From Dioscorea cayenensis subsp. rotundata (Eukaryota; Streptophyta; Magnoliopsida; Dioscoreales; Dioscoreaceae): DNA of 64,000 nucleotides. Position 1 is the first letter of the stretch; each line of letters opens with the position of its first letter. This document shows positions 25,106 to 38,114 of the stretch, in pieces. Where the stretch lies: contig NC_052480.1 of assembly GCF_009730915.1 (NCBI RefSeq), positions 4,526,001-4,590,000 of the forward strand, written 5' to 3'. A program made the position numbers and the translations under genes. The notes under the pieces are model-generated. The model searched no databases and was not told the DNA's origin. It saw only the letters and a list, made by a program, of their open reading frames with translations.

Positions 25106-27115
25106 ATGGAAGCAAGAACTCTGCTATCAACCAGACTATCCCCCAATCCCCACCCTCCATTTCCGTCCAAACCGAACCAAAGCCCAATCTCCACCGTCCA
25201 TAATCAAAATCCCCAAACTACCCCCCAAATTCTCCGAAACCACACTCCTGCCCCTCCACTCCAAGAACCCTCACATCGTCCTCCACGACCTCCAGCGCTT
25301 GGCCCGTCTCGGCAAGCTCCATGAATGCCTCACCGTCCTCGACTACCTCGAGTTCCGTGGCATCCCCGTCAATGCCACCACCTTCTCCGCCCTCCTCTCC
25401 GCCTGCGCCCGCTCTCGCTCCCTCTCCGCCGGCCGTCAAATCCATGTCCACATCCGCATCAATGGCCTCGCCTCTAACGAGTTCCTCCTCACCAAACTCG
25501 TCGAGATGTACGCTGCTTGTGGCTCTCCGGAGGATGCCCGCAAGGTGTTCGATGATATGCCGACGAAGAGCGTTTACCCCTGGAATGCTCTCCTTCATGG
25601 CAATGTCGTCAGTGGCCGTCGCTGGAGTTTGGAGACGTTGAATGTCTTCTCGGAGATGCGGGAGTTGGGAGTGGATGCTAATGAGTATAGTTATGCTTGC
25701 TTGATTAAGAGCTTTGCTGGATCTCCGGCGCTCTTGCAAGGGATGAAGGTTCATGCGTTGTTGATCAAGAATGGGTATGTTGGTGATTCATTGCTGCTTC
25801 AAACTAGTTTGATTGATATGTATTTTAAATGTGGGAAAGTTAGGATGGCCATGAAGGTGTTTGATGAAATTCCTGAGAGGGATATTGTGTTGTTTGGGGC
25901 TGTGATTGCAGGCTTTGCTCATAATTCTTTGAAAAGAGAGGCTTTGGAGTATTTGAGGTGGATGGGGAGTGAGGGAATAGAGCCAAATTCGGTGATTGTG
26001 ACAATGATATTGCCGGTGATTGGAGAGTTGGCGGATCGAAAATTGGGTCGGGAGGTTCACGGATATGTGTTGAAGAGGTTTAGGAATTACCATAAGTTGG
26101 TTTTTGTTCATTCAGGATTGATCGACATGTATTGCAAGTGTGGTGACATGGTATCTGGGAGGCATGTCTTTTATAGGTCGAGGGAAAGGAATGTAGTTTC
26201 ATGGACTGCTCTGATGTCAGGATATGCATCAAACGGTCGGTTTGAGCAAGCTTTGAGATCATTGGTTTGGATGCAGCAAGAAAGGGTGACACCGGATGTT
26301 GTTTCAATAGCTACAGCCCTACCGGTTTGTGCGCAATTGAAAGCATTGAAGCAAGGGAAGGAAATCCATGCATATGCCTTGAAGCATCGGTTTCTCCCAA
26401 ACATATCACTATCCACTTCTTTGATGACCTTGTATGCGGAGTGTGGAAAGTTAGATTACTCTAGTAGAGTGTTTGGTGCGGTGGAGAAGAAGAGTATTAT
26501 AGCATGGACAGCACTAATTGATTCAAACCTAAAGAATCAGCGGCCTTGTGATGCTTTGGATGTTTTCAGAACAATGAATTTGGCTAATTGTAGGCCAGAT
26601 GCCGTTATCATTGCTAGGATTTTGAGTGCAGCTGGGATGTCTAGGGACGATAAAGATAGGGAAAGAGATTCATGGGCAGGTGCTGAAGCTGAAACTTGAA
26701 CCTATACCTTTTGTTATAGCGGAAGTGGTGCACATGTATGGAAAGTGCAGGGGACATGAAGAATGCTCGAATTATTTTCGACCGAGTTCAATCCATAGGA
26801 TCACTAACAGTGACTGCTATTATAGAAGCCTATGGCTATAACTTTCAATATAGAAAAGCATTGGCTCTGTTTGATCACATGTTATCAAAAGGCTTCATTC
26901 CAAACCATTACACATTTAACGCGGTCTTGAGGTTCTGTGAGAAAGAGGGATTGCATGACAAGGCGCTCGAACTCTTCGATTCCATGGTGTGGAAGTATAA
27001 TCTCAAAGCATCTGAAGAGAACTATGACTGCATTATCAGCCTTCTCAATCATGCGGGTAGAATTGATGATGCTCAGAGGTTTGTTCATCTGAAATCAACA
27101 TTGGTTCAAACATGA
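25106..27115 (+). CDS. Pentatricopeptide repeat protein (At1g71460-like), frame-disrupted
   Basis: Intronless PPR gene. The ATG at 25106 opens a Ser/Pro-rich organellar transit peptide. The main repeat region reads in the next frame from about 25200 to 26640 and includes LVEMYAACGSPEDARKVFDD, SLIDMYFKCGKVRMAMKVFD and LIDMYCKCGDM, classical P/L/S repeats. It then shifts to KIGKEIHGQVLK (26650-26745) and again to GDMKNARIIFDRV through the TGA at 27113. Each step is consistent with one surplus base (near 25150-25225, 26638-26648 and 26748-26754, two of them in G runs). Homology resumes exactly across each shift, so one ancestral ORF of about 670 codons is clear. It is either a recent pseudogene or an intact gene with assembly errors. 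No DYW domain. Likely role: organellar RNA processing, by family. GC falls from 5' to 3'. Confidence 0.85.
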
Positions 27116-27840
27116 GTGATTCGTTTGCTTTGTTATAGAGTAGATTGGTGATGCCCAACAATGATTCATTGAGTCTGTTCTCTCTTCCATTGGGCCTTAG
27201 AGAGCTATTTTTTTTAATTATATGTATATATATTCTGAATTTTCATGAAACAAAATGAGATTCTTGAAGTGCTACTAATCTTCTTGGCTTTTATTTTTGG
27301 ATTGTTGAGTTGTTTGTTCTCAAACATACTTTTTCTAAAGAGATGAAGGAAAAGGAAGCAAATCATGTAGCATGGCATGCTTCATTGAATCATTTAGCAT
27401 ATTCTTGTAACCTTTTTTCAAATATATGTAATTGAGACCAAAACAATATGTTTTTAGAGTCCTTTAATAATTATTGCTGTCTCATTTTTCCACATATATT
27501 TCAATGATTTCATACACTGAAGATCCAATTATTTTGTAAGAGAATCTTTAAAAAAAAAAGTTTGTTATGATGATAATAATAATTATTTTTATTTTTGAGT
27601 AAAAATCATTTGTGATAATTTTTTAACTATTTACCAAAATTATCTCATTAGTTCTCTCTCTCTCTCTCTCAAAATTTCAGGAGAAAATTCAGAATTTTTT
27701 TTTCTTTTCCTTCTTTCAATGCCCTCCTTCAATCTTCCACGGGAGTAAATCTTCCTCTCTTTTCATTTTATTTATTTATTTATTTAGATTTCTTTCAAAA
27801 ATGTTATATAGATCTACTACCATTGCATTTCATTATTGAG
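27116..27840. other. PPR 3' flank and spacer
   Basis: AT-rich 3' flank of the PPR gene followed by T-rich spacer. It includes a CT microsatellite at 27654-27670 just upstream of the next transcript's likely leader. No gene is seen. Confidence 0.5.
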
Positions 27841-27960
27841 CAGCAAAAGCGAGACCTATCCAGAGAAACCACTGATTTCCAATTCCCTTCAATCAATGTT
27901 CTTCTTGTTGTTCTTCTGGATGAGATCGCCTGGTCTGGGAACTGGTTCTTCGGAATGAAG
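27841..27960 (+). other. Probable 5' UTR exon of the TPX2/WVD2-like gene
   Basis: A less AT-rich stretch ends in GGAATGAAG followed by GTGAGAAATG, a good donor. The matching acceptor, TTTCCAG at about 28851-28857, opens the exon that contains the coding ATG at 28900. The exon's 5' boundary is not defined. Confidence 0.55.
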
Positions 27961-28899
27961 GTGAGAAATGACTGAAAGTTCTCATCTTTGTTTCTTTCCT
28001 ATTATGTTTCCCATGATTTTTTATTGGTGAAAGCTCTGTTATTTGTATGAGAAAAAAATATATATATCTTTTGGAATTGATGTGCTTTTTTGTTTTTATC
28101 ACCTTCATTATTTATTCACTCTTGTGTTTTTCCCCTTTTTGGTTTGATGTGATTGCTGTGAATTGCACCAAAAGAAAAAAATGGTTTTGATCTGTAATTT
28201 CGAATTGGGGAATGCTAGTCATAATTTTGAATTGAGATGGATAGTTTGGTTGCACATTTCTTCTGCTTTTGTTATTCTCATTCTTAAATGGTGCTTGTTT
28301 GTAAGTTGTTTGTGAGAATTTATTGAAGTGACTGAATCTTCAATCTTCGGCAAAGATGGATATAGGGCATTATTTGGTTTAAATTAGATGTTATGTTTTT
28401 CTGAGGAATTTTGGTTTGTTATATAGTAACTGTGACCTGATTCACTGGATGAAATTAAGTTTACTGACTGAAGGATCAATCAATCTCTGCTTTTTAATGA
28501 GAAAATTTATTAGAATGGTTTTTAGGTTTCAAAATCTTTATAACTATTCTGATTTAACATTTACAGACACTTTATATTCTCTGAAAAATCATTCAAATTT
28601 TTCTGCCGTTTGGAGATATTCTCAAACTAGCTGAATCATTTGTTTTCTGCTTCCTTTCCATTTTTTTTTATCTTTTTAATTTTCGTCCAGTGCTTTCCAA
28701 CTGCATCTTCTTGTTGGTTTGCAAATGAATTCCCACATTTTTTTATTTTTTTGCATTGAATTAGTTAATGTATTATATCTTGGATTACTTAATGTAAAAA
28801 ATAAAAATTACTCTAGTGAGCAAACTTTTTATATTTTATCATAGTGTCTATTTCCAGGATTTAAAGATGCAATAAATCCAAGTGCCTGTTTGGTATGAA

Positions 28900-31800
28900 A
28901 TGGCAACCGATGTTGATCGAGCATGTTATGAATGGTCACATGATGAGTTAGCTCACAGGGATGATTCTCAGGTAATTCAAACACCTTCAATTAGACCTTG
29001 CTTTATAGACATACTTATATACATCCGCTTGTGAATTTATATATGTGTGTATTCGCATATATAGTTTAGTATTCATTTAACTTTGGCATGTTGTGGTGAT
29101 ATGTGTGCACCAGTAACTAGCTTCATGTCATGAGTTGAAGACGAGAGAGATTTGTTCCTCACAAAAATTCTTATAAATGAGGCAATGCTTCTTGTTATAT
29201 GCATTTTTAGGTTTTTACATGTCTTGTCAGTATTACGGAATCTTGTATAGATGCAATTTGCAATGTTCTTTGCCCAGGACCTTTTTTTTATTATTCTATT
29301 TCAAAATGTTATTCTGTGATTTCAGGAAGATTCATTTTCTGAAATGCTTGACAATGAGTCCATGTCTTTCGGAAGCTATTCAGTTGACTCATTGTCATGG
29401 GAAAAAAGGTCTGTGTTCACTTACAATAAATGTCAGGAAGAACTAGAGAAGGTCAAAAGCCCGGGATTAGTTGCACAAAAGAAAGCATATTTTGAAGAGT
29501 ATTACAAAAGGATCCGAGCTATGAAAACTTTGGAGGAGAACCAGCAAACTGAGCTCACTATGGACTATGGTGGTGATAGTAGTATTTCCAGCCAAACTTG
29601 GGAAGAAGAAGAAACAGTGGCCCTGCTTGATCATTTTGTAAATGAATCTGCAAATTTTGATTATCATCTTGCAAAAGAGAGCAAAATCGACTCCAGCTTG
29701 GAGAAGGTTCCTCAAACAGGACACTTAGACTCTATGTTACCATCTCATGATTTATCGACAAGGCACATGGAAGAATTTGGAAATGGAGTGAAGTATAGTA
29801 ATTCTATTCAGATGCGGCATCTTGATGCTGAATCTATAGTGCATGAAGTGACTGTGCAACATGATATCATTGACCTTCAAGACGAGGGGATATCAAGGAA
29901 GGATGAAAATTCAATTTTTGATGTTGAACCTGAGGAAGCTGCTGATGGGACTTTTATACCAAATACCGCTCTGGGAATAGGAGATTTACAATGTAGACCA
30001 GTCACCGACATTGTACAAAACAAGAATAAGCCAGCTATGAAAACGCACGCTGACCAGCTTGCTCTCTCTAGGGTTAAGGTAAGAAGATCTGTATGTGTAT
30101 ATTGACTTTAACATTCTTTCATATGACTCTTTTTTTTGGCTCAACTCTAACTGTACAACATTTTATCAGATGACTAAACCTTTGCAAATGAAAATGTGAC
30201 ATTCTCTTATAAGATTTGAACCCTTGACATATTTTGAAGACTATGTTCTTTTCAATTCACAAATTTGGAATCCTGTTATGAAGAATTTTTGGAAGTATTT
30301 CAAAGTCACTTATTGTAAATGAACTCTTAAATTGAATTGCATGAGTGTTGTTTCTTTTTGAAGTTTTCGAGTGCTTTGGTTTTTGAATTCACCTAGTGTT
30401 GCCGCTTATGAAGTTTGTCAATATTCGTCACAAATGTCTTTCTACTTTGGAGCAGAACTAAGAGTTAAGGTCATTAGCCTCTATTAATAATGTTTGCAAC
30501 TTAAAAATGCTTTTTACTGTTTAAAAATGCAAGCAAACACCTTTCATGTTTTCAGATTTAATGTGATGAAGATTTTGTCTTTTTGCCAGGACTTCGTTGC
30601 TTCAGCTAGAAATGGCTTGAAATTGGAAGGCAATGCTAAGTCAGACAAGGTGAAGTCATTGCAAGGATTAAAGCACACAGTTCAGAAGATAACTGGGAAA
30701 GCTGAGCTGAATTGTTTAAGAAAGGCTACTTCTAATACAGTATCAAGCAACAATAAATCAACTTCAGCTGCTTCACACAAGCCATTCACAGAAGCACGCT
30801 CTAATGTTACCATTCCCCGTCCTTTTTCTCTTGCCACAGAAAGGCGTGCTGCAGCTCACTCTGGCAGTAAAGAAGTTGTAAAGATATCAGATACTAAAAT
30901 CCCACACAGATTATCACCAAACCATTCAAAAGGTGTCTTGAACATGCAGGTTAGCTTTGAATTTATAATCCATGGCTGCTTTCTCGATCCATGACCTGAT
31001 TTTCTTGTTGTCTATCTTATGTTCTTGTTCTAGTTAGCCTCATCCTTTTAATGTTTCCCACAAGCCAAAGTTCTGAGTTTGAATCCAATATTTCTTAGAG
31101 TCATTCATTTAACCCTTCTTGAATTTCATGCATGTTAATGTGGTGATTTTGCCATTTTCAGGAAAGTATTCATTGTTTCTATTGAACCACAATCTTCAAT
31201 AATGGTTTTTTTCTCTTGGTCATCTGTTTCTCCTTCTTGTTGTTCTTCTATGCTTAAGATGTATAATGTTATAGATAAGCCAGAGTTTTATATGTAATTA
31301 GTACTTACATTGTTCTGAAACCCTGTTTCTAGAATTTTCTACTTGTGTTGTGTCTGCTGATGTAGACATAGATCAATTACTAACTCACTTCTTTCATGCC
31401 TTTGGCATAGTATTTCTGTTTTCATATCCAGATAATGTTATCTTGTTGACACTTTTTATTGGTATGTACAGGATTCACCCAATAAAACATCTACAACCAA
31501 TACTATAAAAAGCAAAGAAGAAGAAAATAGAAGGTTTGTTGTATTGAATACTGATAATCTTAAAATCACTGCGGCAAGAAAAGCTATTCATTCCAGAACT
31601 ATATGCTGTATCTCTGACTAACCTGTTTTAAACATTTAGAAGCCAAGATAAAGTTATGCTTAGAACTATAGCATTCAACTGTCAGAGTTCTGATAGCACA
31701 GTTGCGCTTGGGCTCAGACCATCAAAGGCAAGGTAGGGAAACTTGCCACTGCTCTTATTTTTTAAGCTGTATCTCTAAATTCTCACTGATTCTTCTTTAA

Positions 31801-33139
31801 GTTTTTACTGACTCCACTTACGAAAATTTGAGAATGAATTTACCAAGACTATCTTTTATTATTGATGTTATTTGATGCAAATGTACTCACTGGTTGGTCT
31901 TCCTCTTTTATATTTAACATGAGATTGAAAAGCTTGCTTTTCTAATGCCTAGGTCTGTAAACCTTCCGGCTTGTGACAAATCAAACTCAAGTTGTAGGAT
32001 CAACAACAGGTTGGCAACTTCAATTGCTGTGAACAAACACAAAGAGGTATAAAGCCTTTAGTAGTGGTTTATCTTCAATATCTATTTTCCACAAGTGCAT
32101 TTGCTTTTCAGATTACTAACATATGAATTATTCATAGTTGCATTATCAAATAATTTTGTTCTAGGTGGTCAAAACTTAAAAAGGTGATGATGATGATAAC
32201 TTGGTGATTGGGTATTTTAATTGTTATAAGTATCTCTTGGTAATAGCAATTTGGAAATGAAAGAATATCTGTTTAACCAGCATCTTACCTTTAGAGAAAA
32301 GTTTTAATTGCTAATATGAACTGAACGGAGCTAGTTAGCTATTTGTTTAAATTGTAAGGTGGAGGTTGTTTCTTCTGAATGTTTTTCTTTGAAAGTAGCA
32401 CATGAAAATGTCGGTTGTAAAGGATTGGGTGGGAAACTTTTCTCATGATCATTCATCTTTTTGATCGGTATGCCAGCAGTTATGACTTGCTATATCTCTC
32501 AGTGATTCAATCATCTTAATGACTTGCTTGATGTTCAACATTTGATATTTTGCAATGACAAGATAACTTTGTTCGGTTTGAGTTAGAAGAACATTGTTTG
32601 ACACCGAATTGTTAAACAGCCTCTTAATATGTCTAAGGCCTTTGTTGCACCATTATTGATCAATGGAGCTTGTTAACTGCAAAAACTGAGAAATTCAGAC
32701 CAGTGTTTTTGCTCGAAAATTTTTATTCTTTTCTTTTTGGCGTAATAATTGGGAACAAACCTCATAGAATGAAATCTTCAGATTAAAGAGGACTCCAAAC
32801 CAAGGAATTCTCATTTACTTGACCCAAAACTCACTGCTCCTCCAAAGCAGAACTTCAATAGTAGTCAGTAAAAAGGTACACTTTTCCGTGTTTATCGGCT
32901 TCTAAAATTTTTGTAAAATAAATTCATTATTAGTTGGAATGTTTTACAGGTAAGCCCGTCTTCGATCAACAACACCAAACTTACATCGAAAAGGCCACAC
33001 ATCGGTTACATTTCACTTGATGGAAGGAAACCAAGGTATAAACAGTCCGATATATATTAGACCACTATTCCATCACAATCACATTATCTCAAGAAAAATG
33101 TTGTTGTTGCACAGGCAAGAAATGCCAAGGTGGCGATAA
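28900..33139 (+). CDS. TPX2/WVD2-like microtubule-associated protein
   Basis: Nine coding exons: 28900-28971, 29326-30078, 30590-30949, 31472-31533, 31640-31732, 31953-32046, 32782-32867, 32955-33035 and 33115-33139, giving 541 residues if the seventh is spliced at the internal donor. The N-terminus has the family block SLSWEKRSVFTYNKCQEELE and GLVAQKKAYFEEYYKRIRA; residues 350-361 carry IPRPFSLATERR, the TPX2-related motif. I do not see the FKLEEK-type C-terminal block of longer members. The end, DGRKPRQEMPRWR, is Arg-rich. The seventh exon reaches TAA at 32869 if the GT at 32868 is not used, giving a C-terminus 35 codons shorter. WVD2-like proteins bundle cortical microtubules and influence anisotropic growth; this role is inferred from family. 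Small upstream ATGs at 28866 and 28895 lie out of frame in the leader. Confidence 0.85.
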
Positions 33140-33871
33140 ATTCAAATATCACATTAAAACAGTCGATGAATCCTCTGATCAAGCCTGCGAGAAGTAAACT
33201 TATCGACGATTTGCAAAAATTGTAATAGGGAGATGTTAGGTCATACTGTAATCAAAAAAACTTGATTTATGCTGTCAGACTATAACAAGAATATAGAATT
33301 CAATAATTGTTATACTGTCAGTAAATTGTCTGCAGATTTAAATGGTTATAGGTTAAATATGGATTGTGTTTGAGGTTATGAGAGCTTATTCATCCATTTT
33401 TACTTCTGAATATGGAGATAGACAGAAGGTTTATATGGTTTTAGGCAATGTGAGAAATAGTAATTAAATGTAAATTGAAAAAAAAAAAACCAAATGAGCA
33501 TTATATATGTAAATATATATATATTTTAACAAATGTGGACAGCCCATAAACCTCCAACAATTGAAGTGGGAGGGAAATTTGTTTGGGGGTTATGTAACTA
33601 AATTTTTCATTTGAGATGATGTAAATTTTTTTTTTTAACAAGCGCAATTAGAAAGGATAAATATGGAGGTATATCATGTGGTTTAACATCCTTTTAGGAA
33701 TTTATTATGTGGGCTAACATATGAGATAATGGAGCAATGACTCTTTCTGTGGAGAATTCGCATTAAGACTGGTATATAATAAATGAATGAATGAATGAAT
33801 GAATGATGTGGAATTTTAAATTAAATTAAAAAAATTATTGCAATTTTAATAATAAGAGAGAAGAAAACAAT
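33140..33871. other. 3' flank of the TPX2/WVD2-like gene
   Basis: Likely 3' UTR to about 33300, then AT-rich spacer with a short AATG microsatellite (33780-33806). It ends in AAAACAAT (33864-33871), the left target-site copy of the hAT element. Confidence 0.5.
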
Positions 33872-34797
33872 TAGGGGTGTATTTGAGCCGAGCCATTTGT
33901 GAGCGGCCTTCGGCTCAATAAGGGCTCGTTCGTGTTCAAATTTCATGTCAGAATGCAGTCGAACGATCATCGTTTTCAAGCTCGATTAATAAACGAGCCA
34001 AGCTTGAGCAGCCGAAAGCTCGGCTCGCTTTGGCTCACGAACACAGCTCGTGAACAAGCTCAGTTGTGAGCTCGTTATATATATATATATATATATATTA
34101 AGGTGTATATGTGACTATGTCGTCAATTTAAGTTAAATGAGCTCGTAAGATAAACGAGCCAAGCTTGAACACCACCAAGCTCGCCTCATTAAATCTTTTG
34201 AACAACTTGTTTATAGTATCATTTTCAATTTTATTTGTAACAATCATTAATATAACCATTCATAGTGTCATAAACAAGCTTATTTATTGGATTGTTAATA
34301 GTATCGAAAAAAATATTTATAGATAGTTACATCACAATGATTATTTTGTTATTATTGTAATTATTTGTTAACTTATTTAATGAAGACTTTAACAAGCTTG
34401 AACTCAAACCTTAATGATTCAATAAATAAGCTTAAATTATTCTTTTAATCCTCAAACTAAAATCGAGCTAAGTCACACTTGATAATAATTCATTAAATAA
34501 GCTTTAAATGATACTTTACTATATAAAAAAATAGAATATAAAAAAAATAGTCAAGCCTTAATTAAGCTAACGAACCAAGGTTAAGCTTCGAATTTTCTTA
34601 ACAAGTTGAGCTCGAGCATGAAGTTCGAAATAAGCTCGATTAGAGCTCGAGCTCGGTTAAAATAATAACGAGCCAAGCTTGAACATGAAAAATGAAGCTC
34701 GAAGAAAGCTCAGCTCGAGCTCAAGCTCGATTAAATAGTAACGAGCCAAGCTTGAACAAGGCAAAGCTCGGCTCGGCTCAGCTCGTTTACAGCCCTA
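33872..34797. mobile_element. Non-autonomous hAT element with 8-bp TSD
   Basis: AAAACAAT at 33864-33871 and 34798-34805 flank a 926-bp segment. The left end is TAGGGGTGTATTTGAGCCGA and the right end in reverse complement is TAGGGCTGTAAACGAGC, so the terminal inverted repeats match with few differences. An 8-bp duplication with TAGGG-type ends is typical of hAT transposons. Both arms are filled with GAGCTCG/AGCTCGAG words; the centre is AT-rich with a TA run at 34078-34098. No transposase frame. Confidence 0.85.
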
Positions 34798-34805
34798 AAA
34801 ACAAT

Positions 34806-36799
34806 GTATTATAATAATAATAATAATAATAATTATTATTAAAGTAGGGTGAGTGTGTTGTAGGGGTTATATATAAATCTAAGTTTCTCATTCTATCAGC
34901 TTAAGATTTTGAGGTGAATTATACTTGTATAAAAATATTTTTGGGAGTAATAAAAGTTTAATATTAATACTAGATTAAATTCATAATTATATAGAATAAA
35001 AAAAATAAAATATTTGACGGTGTTATTCAAAACTTATGATTTATGCTTAAACAAAGATCTTTAAAAATAATCAATGCCATGTTCCTTTCTTACCAATATT
35101 TGATAAAGTGATGGATTCTCCCAACAATTAAAGATTCTCTGGAAAGTTCTTGATTTGCTTTTTCTTTTTCTTTTTTTTTTTAACTGTTAAAAAATTTTAT
35201 TTTAAGGTAGGTGGATTTAGCTTCACCTTTAAGAAAGTGTGGAAAATGATTTTTAGGTGATTAAATAATAATTGTGGTGAAAGGAAGGCAAATGTTTTCA
35301 TGTATTTCCCTTTGGAAAATTTAAATTTAGGTTTTTTTTACACATATATGTATAAAAAATTAATATATTCTTGTTTATAGTTTCTCTAAAAATGAATACG
35401 GAATACCCATTATTATTTAATAATGGACCAAAATAAGGTAAAAAACAGTTTAACTTGCATACATTGATTGATGATTTATTATCCTTTTAATTTTTTTCAT
35501 TTTAAGTTTTAATTACTAATAAATTAAACTTATTATTATATTTTACCATAAATTAAAATGACACAAGGTAAAAACATTGTATAAAAGGTTTTCTTGAGAA
35601 TATTAACTTTACTTGTTTGAGAGGTATACATGAAAATAAAAAACTTTACAAAGAGTAAAAGCAATTTTGTGATTTTACAAGATATATAAGTAAAAAAAGA
35701 ACTAAAAATTATAATTATAATAATAATGTGATCATTTTCCAGTGTATAATAAATCCAAAAGCAATGGAAATCCAATCTAGTAAGTAATGAACCAATACCT
35801 ATCTGTAAACCAGCTGTTTATACGCTGGAGTTTTTGATCAGTCTCATCCATACGATCTGAATCAGACGGCCCAAAATTGTCCAGATGGCAAATCCATTGC
35901 GATCTTACCGGCTACTTCCGGTCAACAACTTCGAGCTGAATCAGGGAATCGCCACCTGGCGTTTGCTTAGGGCTATCTTCCTGGGTCCCACCTTTTGTTT
36001 CAAAAGACGGAAATACCCCCTTGTGAGTTCCGGATCCAAATATCGAAACATGGAAACATGGTGGTAATTTAGATCCGACCCGTTAGCCTCATTCATGCGA
36101 TTATTAATATTTAATAGTAAAACTGCTTAACTCAACGTTTATTTATTTATTTACTTTTGTATATATGTTTTTTCAAAAGTTAAATATTTATATCTAAGTA
36201 TTACAAGTAACCATCATTTTTTTCATTTTATTTTGTAGAATATTTTTACTTTAATAAACATATGATAGTTACTCTATAGTAATTAACAACCTCTTTATCT
36301 ATTGATATCAGATCTTTTATATAAAAGATATTTGTAGTTAATGAGAATACGAGATTGAACCCCAAAATTATTTATAAAATGAGAACATAAGTGTTTGTTG
36401 AGCTTGTACTAATATTTATATACATTTTGTGATTTTTTTTAACTAAATATATTTATCACCTATTTGTTAAAAAACAATATAGACGGTATATTATGCATTT
36501 TGATAATTGATGACAAAACACTATTTATTGAATAAATTTTTTATTTTCATCAATTTTAAGTTACAGTTGCTGCCTCGCAAATCTTTAAAAAAATTACTTA
36601 ATAAAAGGTAGTTTAAAAGAAGTTATATTTATCAATATATTTTTTATAAAATTTAGTCATAAATTTATTTATTTAATCCAGACTAATATTTACTTTTAAA
36701 AATAAATACTTTACCTAAGAGATCTGATATTAATTGGTTAAAAGACCATTAGCATGATACAAAGTCTAAAAAAGTAATTAAGGATTATTCACTTTTACA
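34806..36799. other. Intergenic, AT-rich
   Basis: Starts with a TAA microsatellite (34810-34840), then AT-rich sequence. A more GC-balanced island at 35815-36085 contains a 60-codon frame without recognisable features; it may be a regulatory or repeat fragment. I see no supported gene. Confidence 0.5.
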
Positions 36800-37275
36800 G
36801 CTTGTATAAAAGTGAATAATTGTCCTTCAATCACAAACGGATCTCGGATCCAAAAAATTCAAGATCCGAATCCAATACAAAATATAACCCCAAACAACCG
36901 GCCAAAAGAGGAGCGCGTCTTGTGAAAGCCCAGTGTGAAATCTCCGCCGTTGATTGGGCCCCCACAAAGATCCCGAACCTGAGGCTCGGATACCAATCCG
37001 AACCTAATGACACCTGGTGACAGCCTGTCATCAACCTCCTCCTCCTTCTTTTCCTCTTTCACGCTCGCTCGTTGTTCTTTCTCCTCTCCTCCTCCTCTCG
37101 ATCTCTTTTCGCCATTTTTAGGGTTTTGGGACACCCTCCATTGGGAAGCACTTTGTGTTTCTGAAGGGTTCCTTGGATTTAGGACCTCGTCGATCCCTTC
37201 CTCGGTTCTATTCTGAGGCCGGTTTCGACGTATTCGGCCTTTGATTTTTGTTCGGGTTTTGAGTTGTTTGGAGGA
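36800..37275 (+). promoter_or_regulatory. Promoter and leader of the 7TM gene
   Basis: Contains GATTGGGCCC at 36951-36960 (site II-like GGGCCC context), AAAGCCCAGTG and a long CT-rich stretch (TCCTCCTCC, TCTCCTCTCCTCC) at 37028-37100, typical of a plant 5' UTR. The GATTTAGGACC to TTTGAG segment precedes the leader donor at 37306. Confidence 0.5.
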
Positions 37276-38113
37276 ATGCTGGCTGCCCATGTGAGATATT
37301 TTGAGGTGAGGTTGGTCTTTCTGGGTTTTTCTTTTGGTTTTTTTGTTGTTTGATTTGTAAATGATGCTGTTGTGAAATTTCTTTGATTTTTGCGTGGATT
37401 TGTGTTTAGTTTGGTGGTTGTTTGTTTTTGAGGCTATGTAATGATGTTTAGTTTTTATTATGGGGTTATTCAAACATGGATTAGTTATTGAATATTTGTT
37501 TTTGAAGTTATATAATGATGCTTAGTTTGTTTGCTGTTTCTCTTTCTTAGGCTTTAGTGTGGTGGTTTTTCTAATGGGAATTCGTGATGGAATGTAATTA
37601 TCTTGGCATATTCGTTACAGGATTGGAAAAAGTTTTGATTTTTTTGCAGAAAGTTGTAATCTTGAGGCTTTGTTTCAATTTTGGCTGTTTGATTGAATTA
37701 TCTGGAGCTTGTCGTTGCTTGCCTTTTTTTTTTGGTTCATGAAATTGGGTTTCTGAAAGGAATGTGATTGTTGTCATGTGTTAATTAATTCAGTCGTTCT
37801 AAAATTGCTGGGTATGTTTTACTTGGAAGGATTCAATACTAGTTATTTGTTTGGCTTTCTGTTGAGGAGGTTCCAATTTGACACTGAAAACTTCAATTAG
37901 AAAAGTAAAAGATGTGATGGTGAGGTTAATATCCCCTTGAAGTCATTGTGTTTATCCTCTTAATTATAGTAATATAAAAAAATGATAACTTTTTGTTTAC
38001 TTGTTTCCTGTTACTTTGTTCTGTTTGTTACACAGCTGCATGATTTTATATATTGTGTGCCTTAGGTATTTCGAGTGGGAAGCCACATCTACACCACTGT
38101 GCAGCTCAATTGA
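37276..38113 (+). other. Upstream ORF 1 in the leader of the 7TM gene, spanning an intron
   Basis: ATG at 37276 opens MLAAHVRYFE, ending exactly at GAG before GTGAGG (37306). Joined to an acceptor CTTAG at 38065 it continues VFRVGSHIYTTVQLN to TGA at 38111. The frame stays open across the predicted junction, giving 25 residues. Confidence 0.5.
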
Positions 38114-38114
38114 C

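Noticed and set aside
25218..25754. Long open frame on the minus strand opposite the PPR gene
   Set aside because: It lies in the GC-rich first part of the PPR coding sequence; its Glu/Gly-rich composition mirrors the sense codons and matches no domain.
35885..36067. 60-codon frame beginning MANPLRSYRLL
   Set aside because: No domain, no splice context and no transcript-like neighbours; the GC-balanced patch is better read as a regulatory or repeat fragment.
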